Position numbers and translations under genes: made by a program. A stretch of 64,000 nucleotides of DNA, from the NCBI RefSeq assembly GCF_036227125.1, contig NZ_CP109435.1:434001-498000 (forward strand). The letters are read 5' to 3'. Positions 15,886 to 26,560 of the stretch are shown here, in pieces (the stretch's first letter is position 1; each line of letters starts with the position of its first letter). The stretch comes from Streptomyces sp. NBC_01485. Its GTDB lineage: Bacteria > Actinomycetota > Actinomycetes > Streptomycetales > Streptomycetaceae. Under the pieces are notes generated by a model that saw only the letters and a list, made by a program, of their open reading frames with translations, did not search any database and was not told the DNA's origin.

Positions 15886-16596
15886 ATGCCAGAGCCACGC
15901 ACCTTCACCGAGCAGGACCCCATCCGGGTGTTCCTGTTGGACGACCACGAGGTCGTCCGCCGCGGCCTGGCCGATCTGCTCGACTCCGAGCCGGACATCA
16001 AGGTGATCGGCGACGCCGGCACCATGGACCACGCGCTCGCGCGGGGCCCCGCGCTGCGCCCGGACGTCGCCGTCCTCGACGTGCGGCTGCCGGACGGCGA
16101 CGGCATCTCGGTCTGCCGGGAGCTGCGCAGCCAGATGCCGGAGCTGGCCTGTCTGATGCTGACCTCGTTCGACGACGAGGAGGCCCTGCTCGACGCGATC
16201 ATGGCCGGCGCCTCCGGCTACGTCCTCAAGCAGATCAAGGGGTCCGACCTCGTCTCGGCGGTGCGCACGGTGGCCTCGGGCCAGTCGATGCTGGATCCCG
16301 CGACCACGGCCCGCCTGATGCGCTCGCTGCGGGCGGACCCCGCGGAGACCCCCTCCGTGCCCTCCGAGCTGGCGGGCCTGTCACCGCGCGAGAGGGACAT
16401 TCTCGCCCTGATCGGCGACGGCCTGACCAACCGCGAGATCGGCAAGAAGCTCTACCTGTCGGAGAAGACCGTCAAGAACCACATCTCCCGTCTCCTGGCC
16501 AAGCTGGGCGTGCAGCGCCGGGTCCAGGCCGCCGTGCTCGCCTCTCAGCTGGAGAGGAGTGAGGGGGCACGGCCCGACCCACGAAACAGCCGCTAA
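15886..16596 (+). CDS. osdR: DevR/DosR (OsdR)-like NarL-family response regulator
   Basis: 236 residues. The receiver domain (~10-130) has the acidic pair in FLLDDHEVVRRGLADLLDSE, the phosphoacceptor Asp in VAVLDVRLPDGDGI, a Thr/Ser switch in LMLTSFDDEEA and the Lys in SGYVLKQIKG. The LuxR-type HTH (~165-225) has LSPRERDILALIGDGLTNRE and SEKTVKNHISRLLAKLG. Similarity to M. tuberculosis DosR is unusually strong across both domains, including GASGYV.K.IKG and EKTVKN.[IV]SRLLAKLG. In Streptomyces the orthologue OsdR controls a stress/development regulon. Probably phosphorylated by the DevS-like kinase at 3389-5158; a candidate box lies upstream. Confidence 0.92.
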   Translation: MPEPRTFTEQDPIRVFLLDDHEVVRRGLADLLDSEPDIKVIGDAGTMDHALARGPALRPDVAVLDVRLPDGDGISVCRELRSQMPELACLMLTSFDDEEALLDAIMAGASGYVLKQIKGSDLVSAVRTVASGQSMLDPATTARLMRSLRADPAETPSVPSELAGLSPRERDILALIGDGLTNREIGKKLYLSEKTVKNHISRLLAKLGVQRRVQAAVLASQLERSEGARPDPRNSR

Positions 16597-17771
16597 CGCC
16601 GCACCCTCGGCATCCCCAGCCCGATCCACGAGATGATCTCCCGCTGGATCTCGTTGTTGCCGCCGCCGAAGGTGAAGATCACGGCGGAGCGGTAGCCGCG
16701 TTCGAGGTCGCCGTGGAGCACGGCGCCCGCGGAGCCCTCCTGGAGTGCGCCGGGGGCGGCGACGATCTCCATGAGCCAGGCGTAGGCGTCCCGGCGGGCC
16801 TCGGAGCCGTAGACCTTGACGGCGGAGGCGTCCTGTGGGGTGAGGGTGCCGTTCTGGAGGGCGCCCACCATCTGCCAGTTGAGGAGCTTGAGCGCGTCGA
16901 GCTTCACGTGGGTCTGGGCGAGGCGGCGGCGTACCCAGGGCAGGTCGACGACGCGGCGTCCGTCGGCGAGTTTGGTCTCCTTCGCCCAGCGCTGTACGTC
17001 GTGCAGGGCGCGGATGGCCATGGTGCCGTGCGCGGCGAGGGTCACGCGCTCGTGGTTGAGCTGGTTGGTGATCAGCCGCCAGCCCTGGTTCTCGGCGCCG
17101 ACCCGCCGGGTGACGGGGACGCGGACGTTCTCGTAGTAGCTGGCGGTGGTGTCGTGGGAGGCGAGGGTGCGGATGACCGTGCAGGAGTAGCCGGGGTCGG
17201 TGGTCGGCACGAGGAGCATGGTGATGCCCTGGTGCGGCGGGGCCCCGGGGTCGGTGCGCACGGCGAGCCACACCCAGTCGGCGGTGTCGCCGTTGGTCGT
17301 CCAGATCTTCTGCCCGTTGACGACGTACTCGTCGCCCTCGCGAACGGCGCGCGTCTTGAGGGCCGCGAGGTCGGTGCCCGCGTCGGGTTCGCTGTAGCCG
17401 ATGGCGAAGTCGATCTCCCCGGCGAGGATCTTCGGCAGGAAGTGCGCCTTCTGGTCGTCGGTGCCGTAGCGCATGATCGTCGGTCCGACCGTGTTCAGCG
17501 CCATCAGCGGCAGCGGTACGCCGGCCTGGGCGGCCTCGTCGAAGAAGACGAACTGCTCGATCGGCGTCAGGCCGCGGCCGCCGTACTCCTCGGGCCAGCC
17601 GACGCCGAGCCAGCCGTCCGCGCCGAGCCGGCGGATGGTCTTGCGGTAGAAGCGTTTGGCGGCGACCTGGTCGGTGTGCCGGGCGTAGGCGTTGTCGGGC
17701 ACCAACTCGGCGAAGTAGGCGCGCAGTTCGGTGCGCAGCCGCAGTTGCTCGGGCGTGTGGTCGAGGTGCAC
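16593..17771 (-). CDS. Acyl-CoA dehydrogenase family protein
   Basis: 392 residues from GTG 17771, which has AGGAGG four bases upstream; the longer open frame to 17951 runs through a 5-bp repeat tract and is unlikely. Typical acyl-CoA dehydrogenase order: N-terminal helical domain with YGGRGLTPIEQFVFFDEAA, the FAD-binding IGYSEPDAGTDLAALKTRA and VNGQKIWTTNG beta domain, and a C-terminal helical domain with FTFGGGNNEIQREIISWIGLG. The catalytic Glu cannot be placed with certainty. Substrate unknown; such single genes often act on CoA esters in lipid, steroid or polyketide metabolism. Its stop overlaps the 3' end of the convergent regulator by 4 bp. Confidence 0.92.
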   Translation of the reverse strand: MHLDHTPEQLRLRTELRAYFAELVPDNAYARHTDQVAAKRFYRKTIRRLGADGWLGVGWPEEYGGRGLTPIEQFVFFDEAAQAGVPLPLMALNTVGPTIMRYGTDDQKAHFLPKILAGEIDFAIGYSEPDAGTDLAALKTRAVREGDEYVVNGQKIWTTNGDTADWVWLAVRTDPGAPPHQGITMLLVPTTDPGYSCTVIRTLASHDTTASYYENVRVPVTRRVGAENQGWRLITNQLNHERVTLAAHGTMAIRALHDVQRWAKETKLADGRRVVDLPWVRRRLAQTHVKLDALKLLNWQMVGALQNGTLTPQDASAVKVYGSEARRDAYAWLMEIVAAPGALQEGSAGAVLHGDLERGYRSAVIFTFGGGNNEIQREIISWIGLGMPRVRR

Positions 17772-17860
17772 GGCGCCTCCTGGCTCCCCAAGGCCGGTGT
17801 CCTGACGGCGCACACGGTAGAACGTGTTCCAGAAATTGGGAATGGCGGGGCGGGAAGAGA

Positions 17861-17920
17861 TGCAGTGCGGTGCAGTGAAGTGCGGTGCGGTGCGGTGCGG
17901 TGCGGTGCGGTGCGGTGCGG
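17861..17920. repeat. TGCGG pentanucleotide tandem repeat
   Basis: Eight perfect copies of TGCGG at 17881-17920, preceded by four degenerate copies (TGCAG, TGCGG, TGCAG, TGAAG) from 17861. It is in the leader region between the Cys-rich DUF326 gene and the acyl-CoA dehydrogenase start, 90-150 bp upstream of the latter. A unit of five could vary in number by slippage. Confidence 0.95.
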
Positions 17921-17969
17921 GAAGGATGGCCTCCCATCTCGGATGCCGCACGCGATCAGGCGAGTCTGC

Positions 17970-18398
17970 TCAGACCAGCGTTTCGATGAAGTCCGTGCAG
18001 GTCTCGGCGCAGGTGCGGCAGGCGGCCGCGTCCTCCCCGGCGCCCGGGTGGCGGTCGAAGACGCGGGCGGACTCCAGGCAGACGGTCCTGCACCACTCCA
18101 GTTGGGCGCGGATGCCGGCCTCGTCAACGCTCGCGTCCTCGGACAGCACTCGGCAGGTCGCGTCGCACACCTCCGCGCACATGATGCCCTTGCGTCGCAC
18201 GAGTTCCTGGTGATCGGTCCCGTCCTGCTCCAGGAGGCTCGCGCGCTGCGCACAGGCTCGCGCACACTCGGTGCACGCCAGCGCGCAGGCGAAGCGGTCC
18301 TCCAGGAACCGGAAGAGATCCCGTTGGTCCCGTTGGCCCTGTTGATCGCGTCGGTCTTGTCGGACCTGTTGATCCTGTCGGGGTGTCGTCGAAGTCAC
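17970..18398 (-). CDS. Cys-rich four-helix bundle protein (DUF326)
   Basis: 142 residues with GTG 18398 as the proposed start (VTSTTPRQDQ...); a longer frame to 18518 adds Arg-rich sequence with no family likeness. Regularly spaced Cys pairs (CALACTECARACAQRASLL, GIMCAEVCDATCRVLSED, CRTVCLESARVF, CRTCAETCTDFIETL) define the DUF326 ferredoxin-like/copper-storage four-helix bundle. Related Csp proteins bind many Cu(I) ions; whether this one stores copper is unproven. A Gln/Arg-rich segment (~10-30) precedes the helical part. It may be co-transcribed with the acyl-CoA dehydrogenase, separated by the TGCGG tract. Confidence 0.85.
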   Translation of the reverse strand: MTSTTPRQDQQVRQDRRDQQGQRDQRDLFRFLEDRFACALACTECARACAQRASLLEQDGTDHQELVRRKGIMCAEVCDATCRVLSEDASVDEAGIRAQLEWCRTVCLESARVFDRHPGAGEDAAACRTCAETCTDFIETLV

Positions 18399-18567
18399 CT
18401 CTGGCGGGTAGCCGGGACGGGCGGCGCCAAACCACGCCCGACCGCCACGACGGCGCGCGACGGCATGACATGGCAGGCGGCGAACGCCGTGTGCGAGGCG
18501 CCGCGGACGCAGAGTCACGGGATCGGAATGGCGGGTTCATGACCCGTTACGGGGGTATTCGGATGAT

Positions 18568-18933
18568 ATGACTACCGCAAGCCTGCAACTGGCCGCCGCG
18601 AGCGGCCTGCTCAGCCTGGGGCTGTTCGTGGTCGGTATGGCCGTGGTGGCGGTGCTGGCCGGCAGCTTCTGGCTGGGCGCGCGTGTCAAGTCGCGCGAGC
18701 CGGACCGGCCGCGCCCGGAGGAGCAGCCGCACCTCCCGCCCGGCGGCGCGGTGCACGAGGTGCGCGAGAACCGGGAACCCGACGAGGTGCCTCGGATGCC
18801 GAAGGGCGGCCGTCCCCTCACCCCGTACGAGCTGACCAACATGCAGACCCGGCCGAGCACGGACAAGAAACGCCCGCGTTGGAGCCGGGGCAGCAGCGGC
18901 TCGTTCGGCGGGGGCGGTCTGGGCGCCCACTGA
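18568..18933 (+). CDS. DUF6479 small membrane protein
   Basis: 121 residues. One N-terminal transmembrane segment (~5-37: LLSLGLFVVGMAVVAVLAGS) is followed by a charged cytosolic tail with RMPKGGRPLTPYELTNM, the signature of the Streptomyces-specific DUF6479 family, and a Gly/Ser-rich end. Function unknown. Divergent from the DUF326 gene and followed by a strong hairpin before the convergent UvrA-like gene. Confidence 0.85.
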   Translation: MTTASLQLAAASGLLSLGLFVVGMAVVAVLAGSFWLGARVKSREPDRPRPEEQPHLPPGGAVHEVRENREPDEVPRMPKGGRPLTPYELTNMQTRPSTDKKRPRWSRGSSGSFGGGGLGAH

Positions 18934-18996
18934 GAGCCGTGCCGTGACCGGCTGGCTGCCTGTATCGCTGGCTGGCTGGCTGGTCGCGGTGTGACA

Positions 18997-19039
18997 CAGG
19001 GGCGCGTGACCCGCGTACGGCGGTGTCGACGCGCCCCTG
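18997..19039. terminator. Bidirectional hairpin between convergent genes
   Basis: CAGGGGCGCGT and ACGCGCCCCTG form a perfect 11-bp stem with a 21-nt loop, between the stop of the DUF6479 gene (18933) and the stop of the minus-strand UvrA-like gene (19063). No T-run, as usual in Streptomyces. Confidence 0.75.
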
Positions 19040-19062
19040 AGTGCTGTGCCGCCGCGCCGCAG

Positions 19063-21462
<2,400 letters not shown>

Positions 21463-21705
21463 GCTCATCGTCTCCCCATGTGTCACGCCAGGCCCCCGTC
21501 GCGGTCTCGGTCGGCTCGCCTGCCCGGTCTGACCACTCACGCTATCCGCGGCCCCGGGGACCGCGCTTCTCGAATACTGATCGGTTCGGTGGCGTTCAGG
21601 TTCGGACAGCGAGCAGACGGGGGCGGACAGTAAACGACAACGCGGGGCGCGGAAGGGCCGGAGGCGCTGAGATGGCCTGATTCGTCGTGCGGGATGAGGT
21701 GGAAG

Positions 21706-23805
21706 ATGGCCGATGTGATGCGGGCGGAATCTGCGCGGCGCGCGGGGTCGGGGGCCGGCGCTGCGAAACAGGGTGTGAAGCAGAGCGTGAAGCCGGGCGT
21801 GAAACAGGGCGCCGCACAAGGTGTCACGCAAGATGTCAAGCAAGGTGTCACGCAAGGCATCAAGCAGAGTGCGAAACGGAGCGTGAAGCGGAAGCCTGAG
21901 CAGAAACGGTGCGCCTGTGGGGCGCCCGCGCAGGAGGGCGTGGTGGGCGGGGCCGAGGAGCGGTTCCGGGGACTGCTGGAGGCGGCACCGGACGCCATGG
22001 TCATCGTCGACGACACGGGCGTCATCAAGCTCGTCAACGCCCAGACCGAGGCCCTGTTCGGGCACGGCCGCGAGGAACTGCTCGGCCGCCCGGTCGAACT
22101 GCTGATCCCGCACCGTTTCCACGACCAGCACACCGTGCACCGGCGCGGGTACACGGCCAACCGCCAGGTGCGTCCGATGGGCGCCGGACTCGAACTGCAC
22201 GGTCTGCGCAAGGACGGCACCGAGTTCCCGGTCGAGATCAGCCTCAGCCCCCTGGAGACCTCGGACGGGCTGCTGGTGTCGGCGGCGGTGCGCGACGTCA
22301 GCGACCGCAAGGCGGCCGAGGCGCGCATCAACGAGCTCGCCGCGCTCGTGGAGTCGTCCCAGGACGCGATCCTCGCCAAGACCCTCGACGGGTACATCAC
22401 GTACTGGAACGCGGCGGCGCAGCGCCTGTACGGCTACACCGCCGAGGAGGCCATCGGGCGGCACGTCTCGATGCTGGCCCCGCCGGAGCTGCGGGGCGAG
22501 GTCCGCGAGCTGCTCAAGCGGCTGCGGCACGCCGAGAAGGTCGAGCACTACGAGACGCTGCGGCTGACCAGCACCGGGGCGCTGCTGGACGTGGACGTCA
22601 CGCTGTGGCCGACCCGGGACACGCACGGCACCGTGGTCGGGGCGTGCGCGATCGTGCGGGACATCAGCGACCGCAAGCGCGCGGAGGCCGAACTCACCGC
22701 CCTGTACGAGCAGCAGCGGCACATCGCGCTGACACTCCAGCGCAGTCTGATGGGCACCCCGCCCGACCTGCCCGGTCTGGCCACCGCCAGCCGCTACCGG
22801 CCCGCCACGCAGGGCGCCGGGGTGGGCGGCGACTGGTTCGACCTGATTCCGCTGGGCGCCGACCGGGTAGGCGTGCTGATAGGCGACGTGATGGGCCGCG
22901 GGCTCGAAGCGGCCGCCGTGATGGGCCAGTTGAGGTCGGCCGCGCACGCACTGGCGAAGACCGGGATGCAGCCACGGCAGTTGATGCGGGCTCTGGACAC
23001 CTGTGTCGCCGACCTCGACGTGCCCGACCAGCTCGTCACCTGCTGCTATCTGGTGATCGCCCCGGACACGGGCACCGTGACGGTCTGTTCGGCAGGGCAT
23101 CTGCCGGTGCTGGTCGCCGGGGTGGGCAGCGGCGTGAGCGCCCTGCCCTGCCCGGTCAACACCCCGCTCGGCGTGGGCGACTTCGTGTACGAGGAGTCCA
23201 GTTCGGAGATACCGCCGGGTGCCACGCTGGTGCTCTACACGGACGGTCTGATCGAGACGCCGGGCAGCGACATCGAAGTGCGGATCGGTGAACTGACCGT
23301 GCTGTTGGAGGAGTTGTTCGTCGGCACGCCGTGTCTGGAGGCCGCGGCCGACCATGTCCTGGCGAGTCTGCTGCCGGACGCCGACGGCCACAACGACGAT
23401 GTCACCCTGCTGCTCGCGCAGTTGCCGGCCGCGCCGCTGGCCGCCGTCACCACCCACCTCCCGGCCGCCCCGGCGTCCGTGCCGCAGGGGCGGGCCTTTC
23501 TGCACCGGGCGCTGGCCTCGTGGAACTGCGCGGACAGCGCCGACGACGCGCTCCTGCTGCTGTCGGAGACGCTGACGAACGCCGTTCAGCACGCCGAGGG
23601 CCCGGTCGCCCTGCATCTGCACCGCACGGCGACCGATCTCACGGTCGAGGTGAGCGACCGCAGCCCGCAGCTCCCCCACCCGCGTCTGGCGGTCGAGGGC
23701 GAGGAGTCGGGCCGCGGCCTGGTCCTGGTTCGTGCCCTCGCCGCCAGTTGGGGGGTGCGGCCGACGGACGAGGGCAAGACGACGTGGTTCACGCTGAGGC
23801 TGTGA
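21706..23805 (+). CDS. PAS-PAS-SpoIIE phosphatase-HATPase signalling protein
   Basis: 699 residues from ATG 21706, with GAGGTGG just upstream (ATG 21694 is an alternative). Order: a basic low-complexity leader of ten tetrapeptides (~22-61), a CACG pair, PAS 1 (~85-195: [20 protein letters not shown]), PAS 2 (~205-320), PP2C/SpoIIE (~340-555; [27 protein letters not shown]) and an RsbW-like HATPase (~575-699; [29 protein letters not shown]). Phosphatase and kinase-like ATPase in one chain suggest control of anti-sigma/anti-anti-sigma partner switching. No membrane helix. Its 3' end overlaps the convergent ATP-grasp gene by 17 bp. Confidence 0.92.
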   Translation: MADVMRAESARRAGSGAGAAKQGVKQSVKPGVKQGAAQGVTQDVKQGVTQGIKQSAKRSVKRKPEQKRCACGAPAQEGVVGGAEERFRGLLEAAPDAMVIVDDTGVIKLVNAQTEALFGHGREELLGRPVELLIPHRFHDQHTVHRRGYTANRQVRPMGAGLELHGLRKDGTEFPVEISLSPLETSDGLLVSAAVRDVSDRKAAEARINELAALVESSQDAILAKTLDGYITYWNAAAQRLYGYTAEEAIGRHVSMLAPPELRGEVRELLKRLRHAEKVEHYETLRLTSTGALLDVDVTLWPTRDTHGTVVGACAIVRDISDRKRAEAELTALYEQQRHIALTLQRSLMGTPPDLPGLATASRYRPATQGAGVGGDWFDLIPLGADRVGVLIGDVMGRGLEAAAVMGQLRSAAHALAKTGMQPRQLMRALDTCVADLDVPDQLVTCCYLVIAPDTGTVTVCSAGHLPVLVAGVGSGVSALPCPVNTPLGVGDFVYEESSSEIPPGATLVLYTDGLIETPGSDIEVRIGELTVLLEELFVGTPCLEAAADHVLASLLPDADGHNDDVTLLLAQLPAAPLAAVTTHLPAAPASVPQGRAFLHRALASWNCADSADDALLLLSETLTNAVQHAEGPVALHLHRTATDLTVEVSDRSPQLPHPRLAVEGEESGRGLVLVRALAASWGVRPTDEGKTTWFTLRL
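21769..21888 (+). repeat. 12-bp in-frame tandem repeat (QGVK-type tetrapeptides)
   Basis: Ten 12-bp units encode [36 protein letters not shown] and RSVK at the N-terminus of the phosphatase. Codons such as AAA and CAA occur here, unlike the rest of the gene. The lysine every fourth residue would make a positively charged helix face. Confidence 0.9.
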
Positions 23806-24766
23806 GCCCCCGGGGCGAGCCGCCGCCGGCCAGGGCGAAGGCGTCGAGGTGGGCCTGGACGTAGGGCACGGCCACGGCGCGGAGTTCGAGTTCGCCGTCG
23901 ACGAACGCGGGCTGCACGTTCACCTCGAAGACGACCCCGCCGTTCTCCACCGCCAGGTCGACGCCGGCGAAGGGCAGCCCGACCGACGCGGTGGCCGCGA
24001 CGGCGAGTTCGGCGAGGCGGGGCGGCAGGTCCGGCGGGGCGATGTGGACGGCGGTGGCGCCCTGGCAGGTGTTGCAGGGGGTGTCGGTGGCGGGCTGGAG
24101 GTGCTCGCGGGCGTGCACGACGCGGTCGCCGAGGACGAAGACACGGAACTGGTGGCGCCAGCCGTCGGCGGTGATGTTCCCGGCGTCGCGGGAGAGCAGC
24201 CAGTCGGTGCCGCGTTCGGCGTAGTAGGCGGCGGCGTCCGCGAGTTGGGCGGGGGTGGTGACGTGGAAGGTGTCGTTGCCGCCGGTGCCGACGACGGGCC
24301 GGGCCCAGGTGTCGCGGCCGAGCCGGTCGAAGGTGCCGGCCGCCTCCCGGAAGGTGGGCCGGGACAGTACCGCGGTCTCCATCTGGGCGACGCCGTCGCG
24401 CAGGAAGCGTTCGACGGTGAGGTTCTTCTCGGTCGCGGTCCGCCAGGCGTCGGGGCCTGCGGCGAGCGTCACCACGTCGTGGCTCTCCAGGAGCCCCTGG
24501 AAGCCGGCGAGGGCCCGCCGGTGGTGCGGCGGGATCTCGTAGAGCAGGACGACGTCGGGTACGAAGTCCAGCCGCTCTTCGGGGACTTGGAGCCGTAACC
24601 GGCCTCCGTCGCGGACGCCCCGGCCGGTTCCGCCGGTCGCGAAGTGCCGGGAGTCGACCCGGACGGGCGGTGCGCCGGTGAGCAGTTCCACCGCATCGGC
24701 GAGGTACTCACGGCAGCCTTCGGGCGAGGTGGGGTCGGCGATCAGGGCGATGCACGGTCGGGACAC
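23789..24766 (-). CDS. RimK-like ATP-grasp ligase
   Basis: 325 residues from GTG 24766 (GGAGG five bases upstream). The N-terminal part ([20 protein letters not shown]) is the pre-ATP-grasp domain. The central part has [15 protein letters not shown] and [15 protein letters not shown] (P-loop-like lysine region and glycine loop). The C-terminal [20 protein letters not shown] holds the Mg-binding E..N pair. The fold fits ATP-grasp carboxylate-amine ligases of the glutathione synthetase/RimK type; the substrate is unknown. No precursor-peptide gene was found beside it, so a graspetide role has no support. Confidence 0.82.
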   Translation of the reverse strand: MSRPCIALIADPTSPEGCREYLADAVELLTGAPPVRVDSRHFATGGTGRGVRDGGRLRLQVPEERLDFVPDVVLLYEIPPHHRRALAGFQGLLESHDVVTLAAGPDAWRTATEKNLTVERFLRDGVAQMETAVLSRPTFREAAGTFDRLGRDTWARPVVGTGGNDTFHVTTPAQLADAAAYYAERGTDWLLSRDAGNITADGWRHQFRVFVLGDRVVHAREHLQPATDTPCNTCQGATAVHIAPPDLPPRLAELAVAATASVGLPFAGVDLAVENGGVVFEVNVQPAFVDGELELRAVAVPYVQAHLDAFALAGGGSPRGLTASA

Positions 24767-25194
24767 AGCGGCCTCCAGTGGCTCTCGACTGGCTCTCGAC
24801 GCGCGCTCGTACCGCGGGCGGCCCTCGCGCGGCCCGAGCGGTGTCACGGATGGTGCCTGTCGCGCGGGTGGTCGTCGCCCGGGGAGCCGCGCCGGCGTAC
24901 GGGGCCGGTGTGCGGGGCTCGTGCACGGGCTCGGTGCACGGGGCTCGGCGTGCGGGGCCGTCCCGGGTCCGGACGGGTGCCGGGTGGGGACGAGGACGAC
25001 GGGTGACCACAGGGGTGGGACGAGAGGGCGGGACGGTGCCCAGCCTCGCCGGATCCGCGCGCAGGGCTGGCCGACCACTGTAGGCACCGGGCGGGACGCC
25101 GTACCAGGGCGCACGACGGCCCGTCTCCTGCCCCTCCTTCTGCGCCGTCCGCCCCGGTCCGTGCGCCCTGCCCGGTCACCGGTGAGCTGCCGCC
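24767..25194. other. Intergenic region without supported genes
   Basis: About 430 bp upstream of the ATP-grasp gene. It has GTGCACGGGCTC-like short repeats around 24910-24960 and short open frames of poor coding quality on both strands. Nothing recognisable. Confidence 0.5.
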
Positions 25195-25302
25195 TCAGCC
25201 GTCCCAGACCCACTCCGTGACCTCGGGGAGGTCGGTGCCCTGCACCCGGATCCAGTCGTGGTGGCGCAGTCGCGCGTCCGCCATCCGCCGGCGTACGGCG
25301 GC
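25195..25302 (-). pseudogene. Phosphoketolase C-terminal tail fragment
   Basis: The minus strand reads VRRRMADARLRHHDWIRVQG, then TDLPEVTEWVWDG and a stop at 25195-25197. This aligns closely with the last ~35 residues of the intact phosphoketolase in this window ([33 protein letters not shown]). Nothing else of the ~790-residue protein is present. It directly follows rpiB on the same strand, implying a former rpiB-xfp pair in which nearly all of xfp was deleted. Confidence 0.85.
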
Positions 25303-25317
25303 GGCGGGCGCGGCACG

Positions 25318-25779
25318 CTACGCGTGTGAGCCCGTCCTGCCGGTGTCGAGGCCGCTGACGTGGTCCACGTTCTGCCGGTCCTCGGCTTCCCGGCTCGCCT
25401 CGGCGGCGAACCAGGCGTCCAGGATCTCCTTGAGCAGCGGCTCGGAGGTCAGGCGCAGGCCGAGGGCCAGGACGTTGGCGTCGTTCCAGCGGCGGGCGCC
25501 GTCGGCGGTGTAGGCGTCGGTGCACAGGGCGGCCCGGACGCCGGGCACCTTGTTCGCGGCGATCGACGCGCCGGTGCCGGTCCAGCAGCACACCACGGCC
25601 TGCTCCGACGTTCCGTCGGCCACATCCCGGGCCGCCGCCTCCGAACACACCGCCCACTGAGGATCGTTGCCGGGCCGCAGCGCGCCGTGCGGCACGACGT
25701 CATGCCCGCGACCACGCAACTCCGCGACGAGGGCACGCGCCACTGGTTCGTCCATGTCCGAGGAAACGGAGATCCGCAT
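25318..25779 (-). CDS. rpiB: RpiB/LacA/LacB-family sugar-phosphate isomerase
   Basis: 153 residues. The RpiB fold is visible: a short first strand MRISVSSDM, ELRGRGHDVVPHG, then VVCCWTGTGASIAANKVPGV, with Cys/Thr-Gly at the place of the catalytic/anion-binding CGTG loop, and ALCTDAYTADGARRWNDANVLALG. The usual GSDHAG start is replaced by SSDMDE, so substrate use may differ from ribose-5-P. The tail ends shortly after the EILDAWF helix. It likely worked in pentose-phosphate flow with a phosphoketolase whose tail lies immediately downstream. Confidence 0.85.
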   Translation of the reverse strand: MRISVSSDMDEPVARALVAELRGRGHDVVPHGALRPGNDPQWAVCSEAAARDVADGTSEQAVVCCWTGTGASIAANKVPGVRAALCTDAYTADGARRWNDANVLALGLRLTSEPLLKEILDAWFAAEASREAEDRQNVDHVSGLDTGRTGSHA

Positions 25780-26050
25780 ACGGGCGAGCCTACTGAGAGA
25801 GGGCGCTTCCTGTCCCCCCAGCGGTCACCGGAAGGCAGTCGCCGGGAGTGGGGGCACCAGGTGACGTCGGGTGGCCGTGGCCGAGCTGACCGACCAGGGG
25901 TGCGGGGCGCGTGCCGACGTGCGCATGAGCATCCTCACCGGACCGACGGCCCCTGCGCTGCCCCTGCCGACCGGCCTCACCGGCCTCGCCGAAGGCCGTC
26001 GCCCGGTCGGACCGGCAGGGCTGCCGGACGGACGTTCACCCGGCGGACGC
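25780..26050. other. Upstream region of rpiB with weak DevR-type box
   Basis: 271 bp. CGGACCGACGGCCC at 25939-25952 matches the island's GGGNC-N4-GGCCC pattern except at the first base, 160 bp upstream of rpiB. This is only suggestive. No gene is supported here. Confidence 0.35.
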
Positions 26051-26383
26051 CTATGTCCCAGGCGTGAGCCCGACCGGGTTGGCGTCCGGGACGACCCCGG
26101 AGTGCAGGACGGTCCGGGCGAGCGGTTCGAGCAGGTGGGCGAGGCGGGCGGTGGCGTCGGCGCCCAGGGCCGTCCACGGCCTCGCCGCCACGGCGTCCGT
26201 CTCCGCCTCCACCTCCTCGTGCGCGAGCGTGCCCGCCGTGGTGAGGTGTCCGTCCTCGCCGAGCCAGCCGCGCTCGCGCAACTCCTCCTCCGCGGAACTC
26301 CATTGCTCCACGTCCCACTTGCGGCTCTGTCGCAGGAACTCCTTGTCCGACTCCCCCACCACCGCCACCGCGCACTTCAGCAC
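26051..26383 (-). pseudogene. SCO6745-family protein, 3' remnant at IS junction
   Basis: 110 codons match the C-terminal part of SCO6745-family (HTH-like, ~270-residue) proteins: SRKWDVEQWSSAEEELRERG, GWLGEDGHLTTAGTLAHEEV, a TDAVAARPWTALG segment and GVVPDANPVGL at the end. The N-terminal ~160 residues are missing, and homology stops exactly at the right end of the IS200/IS605 element. They do not reappear beyond the left end at ~28206, so sequence was also lost. The GTG at 26383 is merely the first in-frame start after the junction. Confidence 0.75.
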
Positions 26384-26560
26384 CGTGACTCCTCCCCCGG
26401 CTGAAGCCGGGGGCTTCTCGCTATGCCGGGTTGGCGTTGCGACGGACCAGCCCGGCCCGTAGAACGTTGGTGGCTGCGACTGTGTCGGCGTGCGCGGTGT
26501 GGCCGCAGACGATGCAGTGGAATTTTTCCTGGGTGGGCCGGTTCTCCTTCGCGGTGTGCC
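26384..26560 (-). ncRNA. Predicted TnpB guide RNA (omega/reRNA) scaffold
   Basis: In IS605-type elements the 3' end of tnpB and the right end encode a guide RNA whose 3' guide is the flanking DNA. Here the right-end hairpin (26394-26413) and the tnpB 3' end are both intact, so a scaffold covering roughly this interval is expected. Its guide would be the minus-strand sequence just left of 26384, starting about GGTGCTGAAGTGCGC, inside the SCO6745-like remnant. Boundaries are inferred. Confidence 0.4.

Noticed and set aside
17861..17920. Possible CRISPR-like array
   Set aside because: The unit is five bases with no spacers; it is a simple tandem repeat.
23789..24766. Graspetide (ATP-grasp RiPP) cluster
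   Set aside because: No small precursor gene with repeated Thr/Asp/Glu motifs or a membrane partner is adjacent; a stand-alone ligase is the safer reading.
24767..25194. Hidden small gene upstream of the ATP-grasp ligase
   Set aside because: All frames are low-complexity Arg/Gly/Ser-rich with no ribosome site; repeats such as GTGCACGGGCTC explain the open frames.
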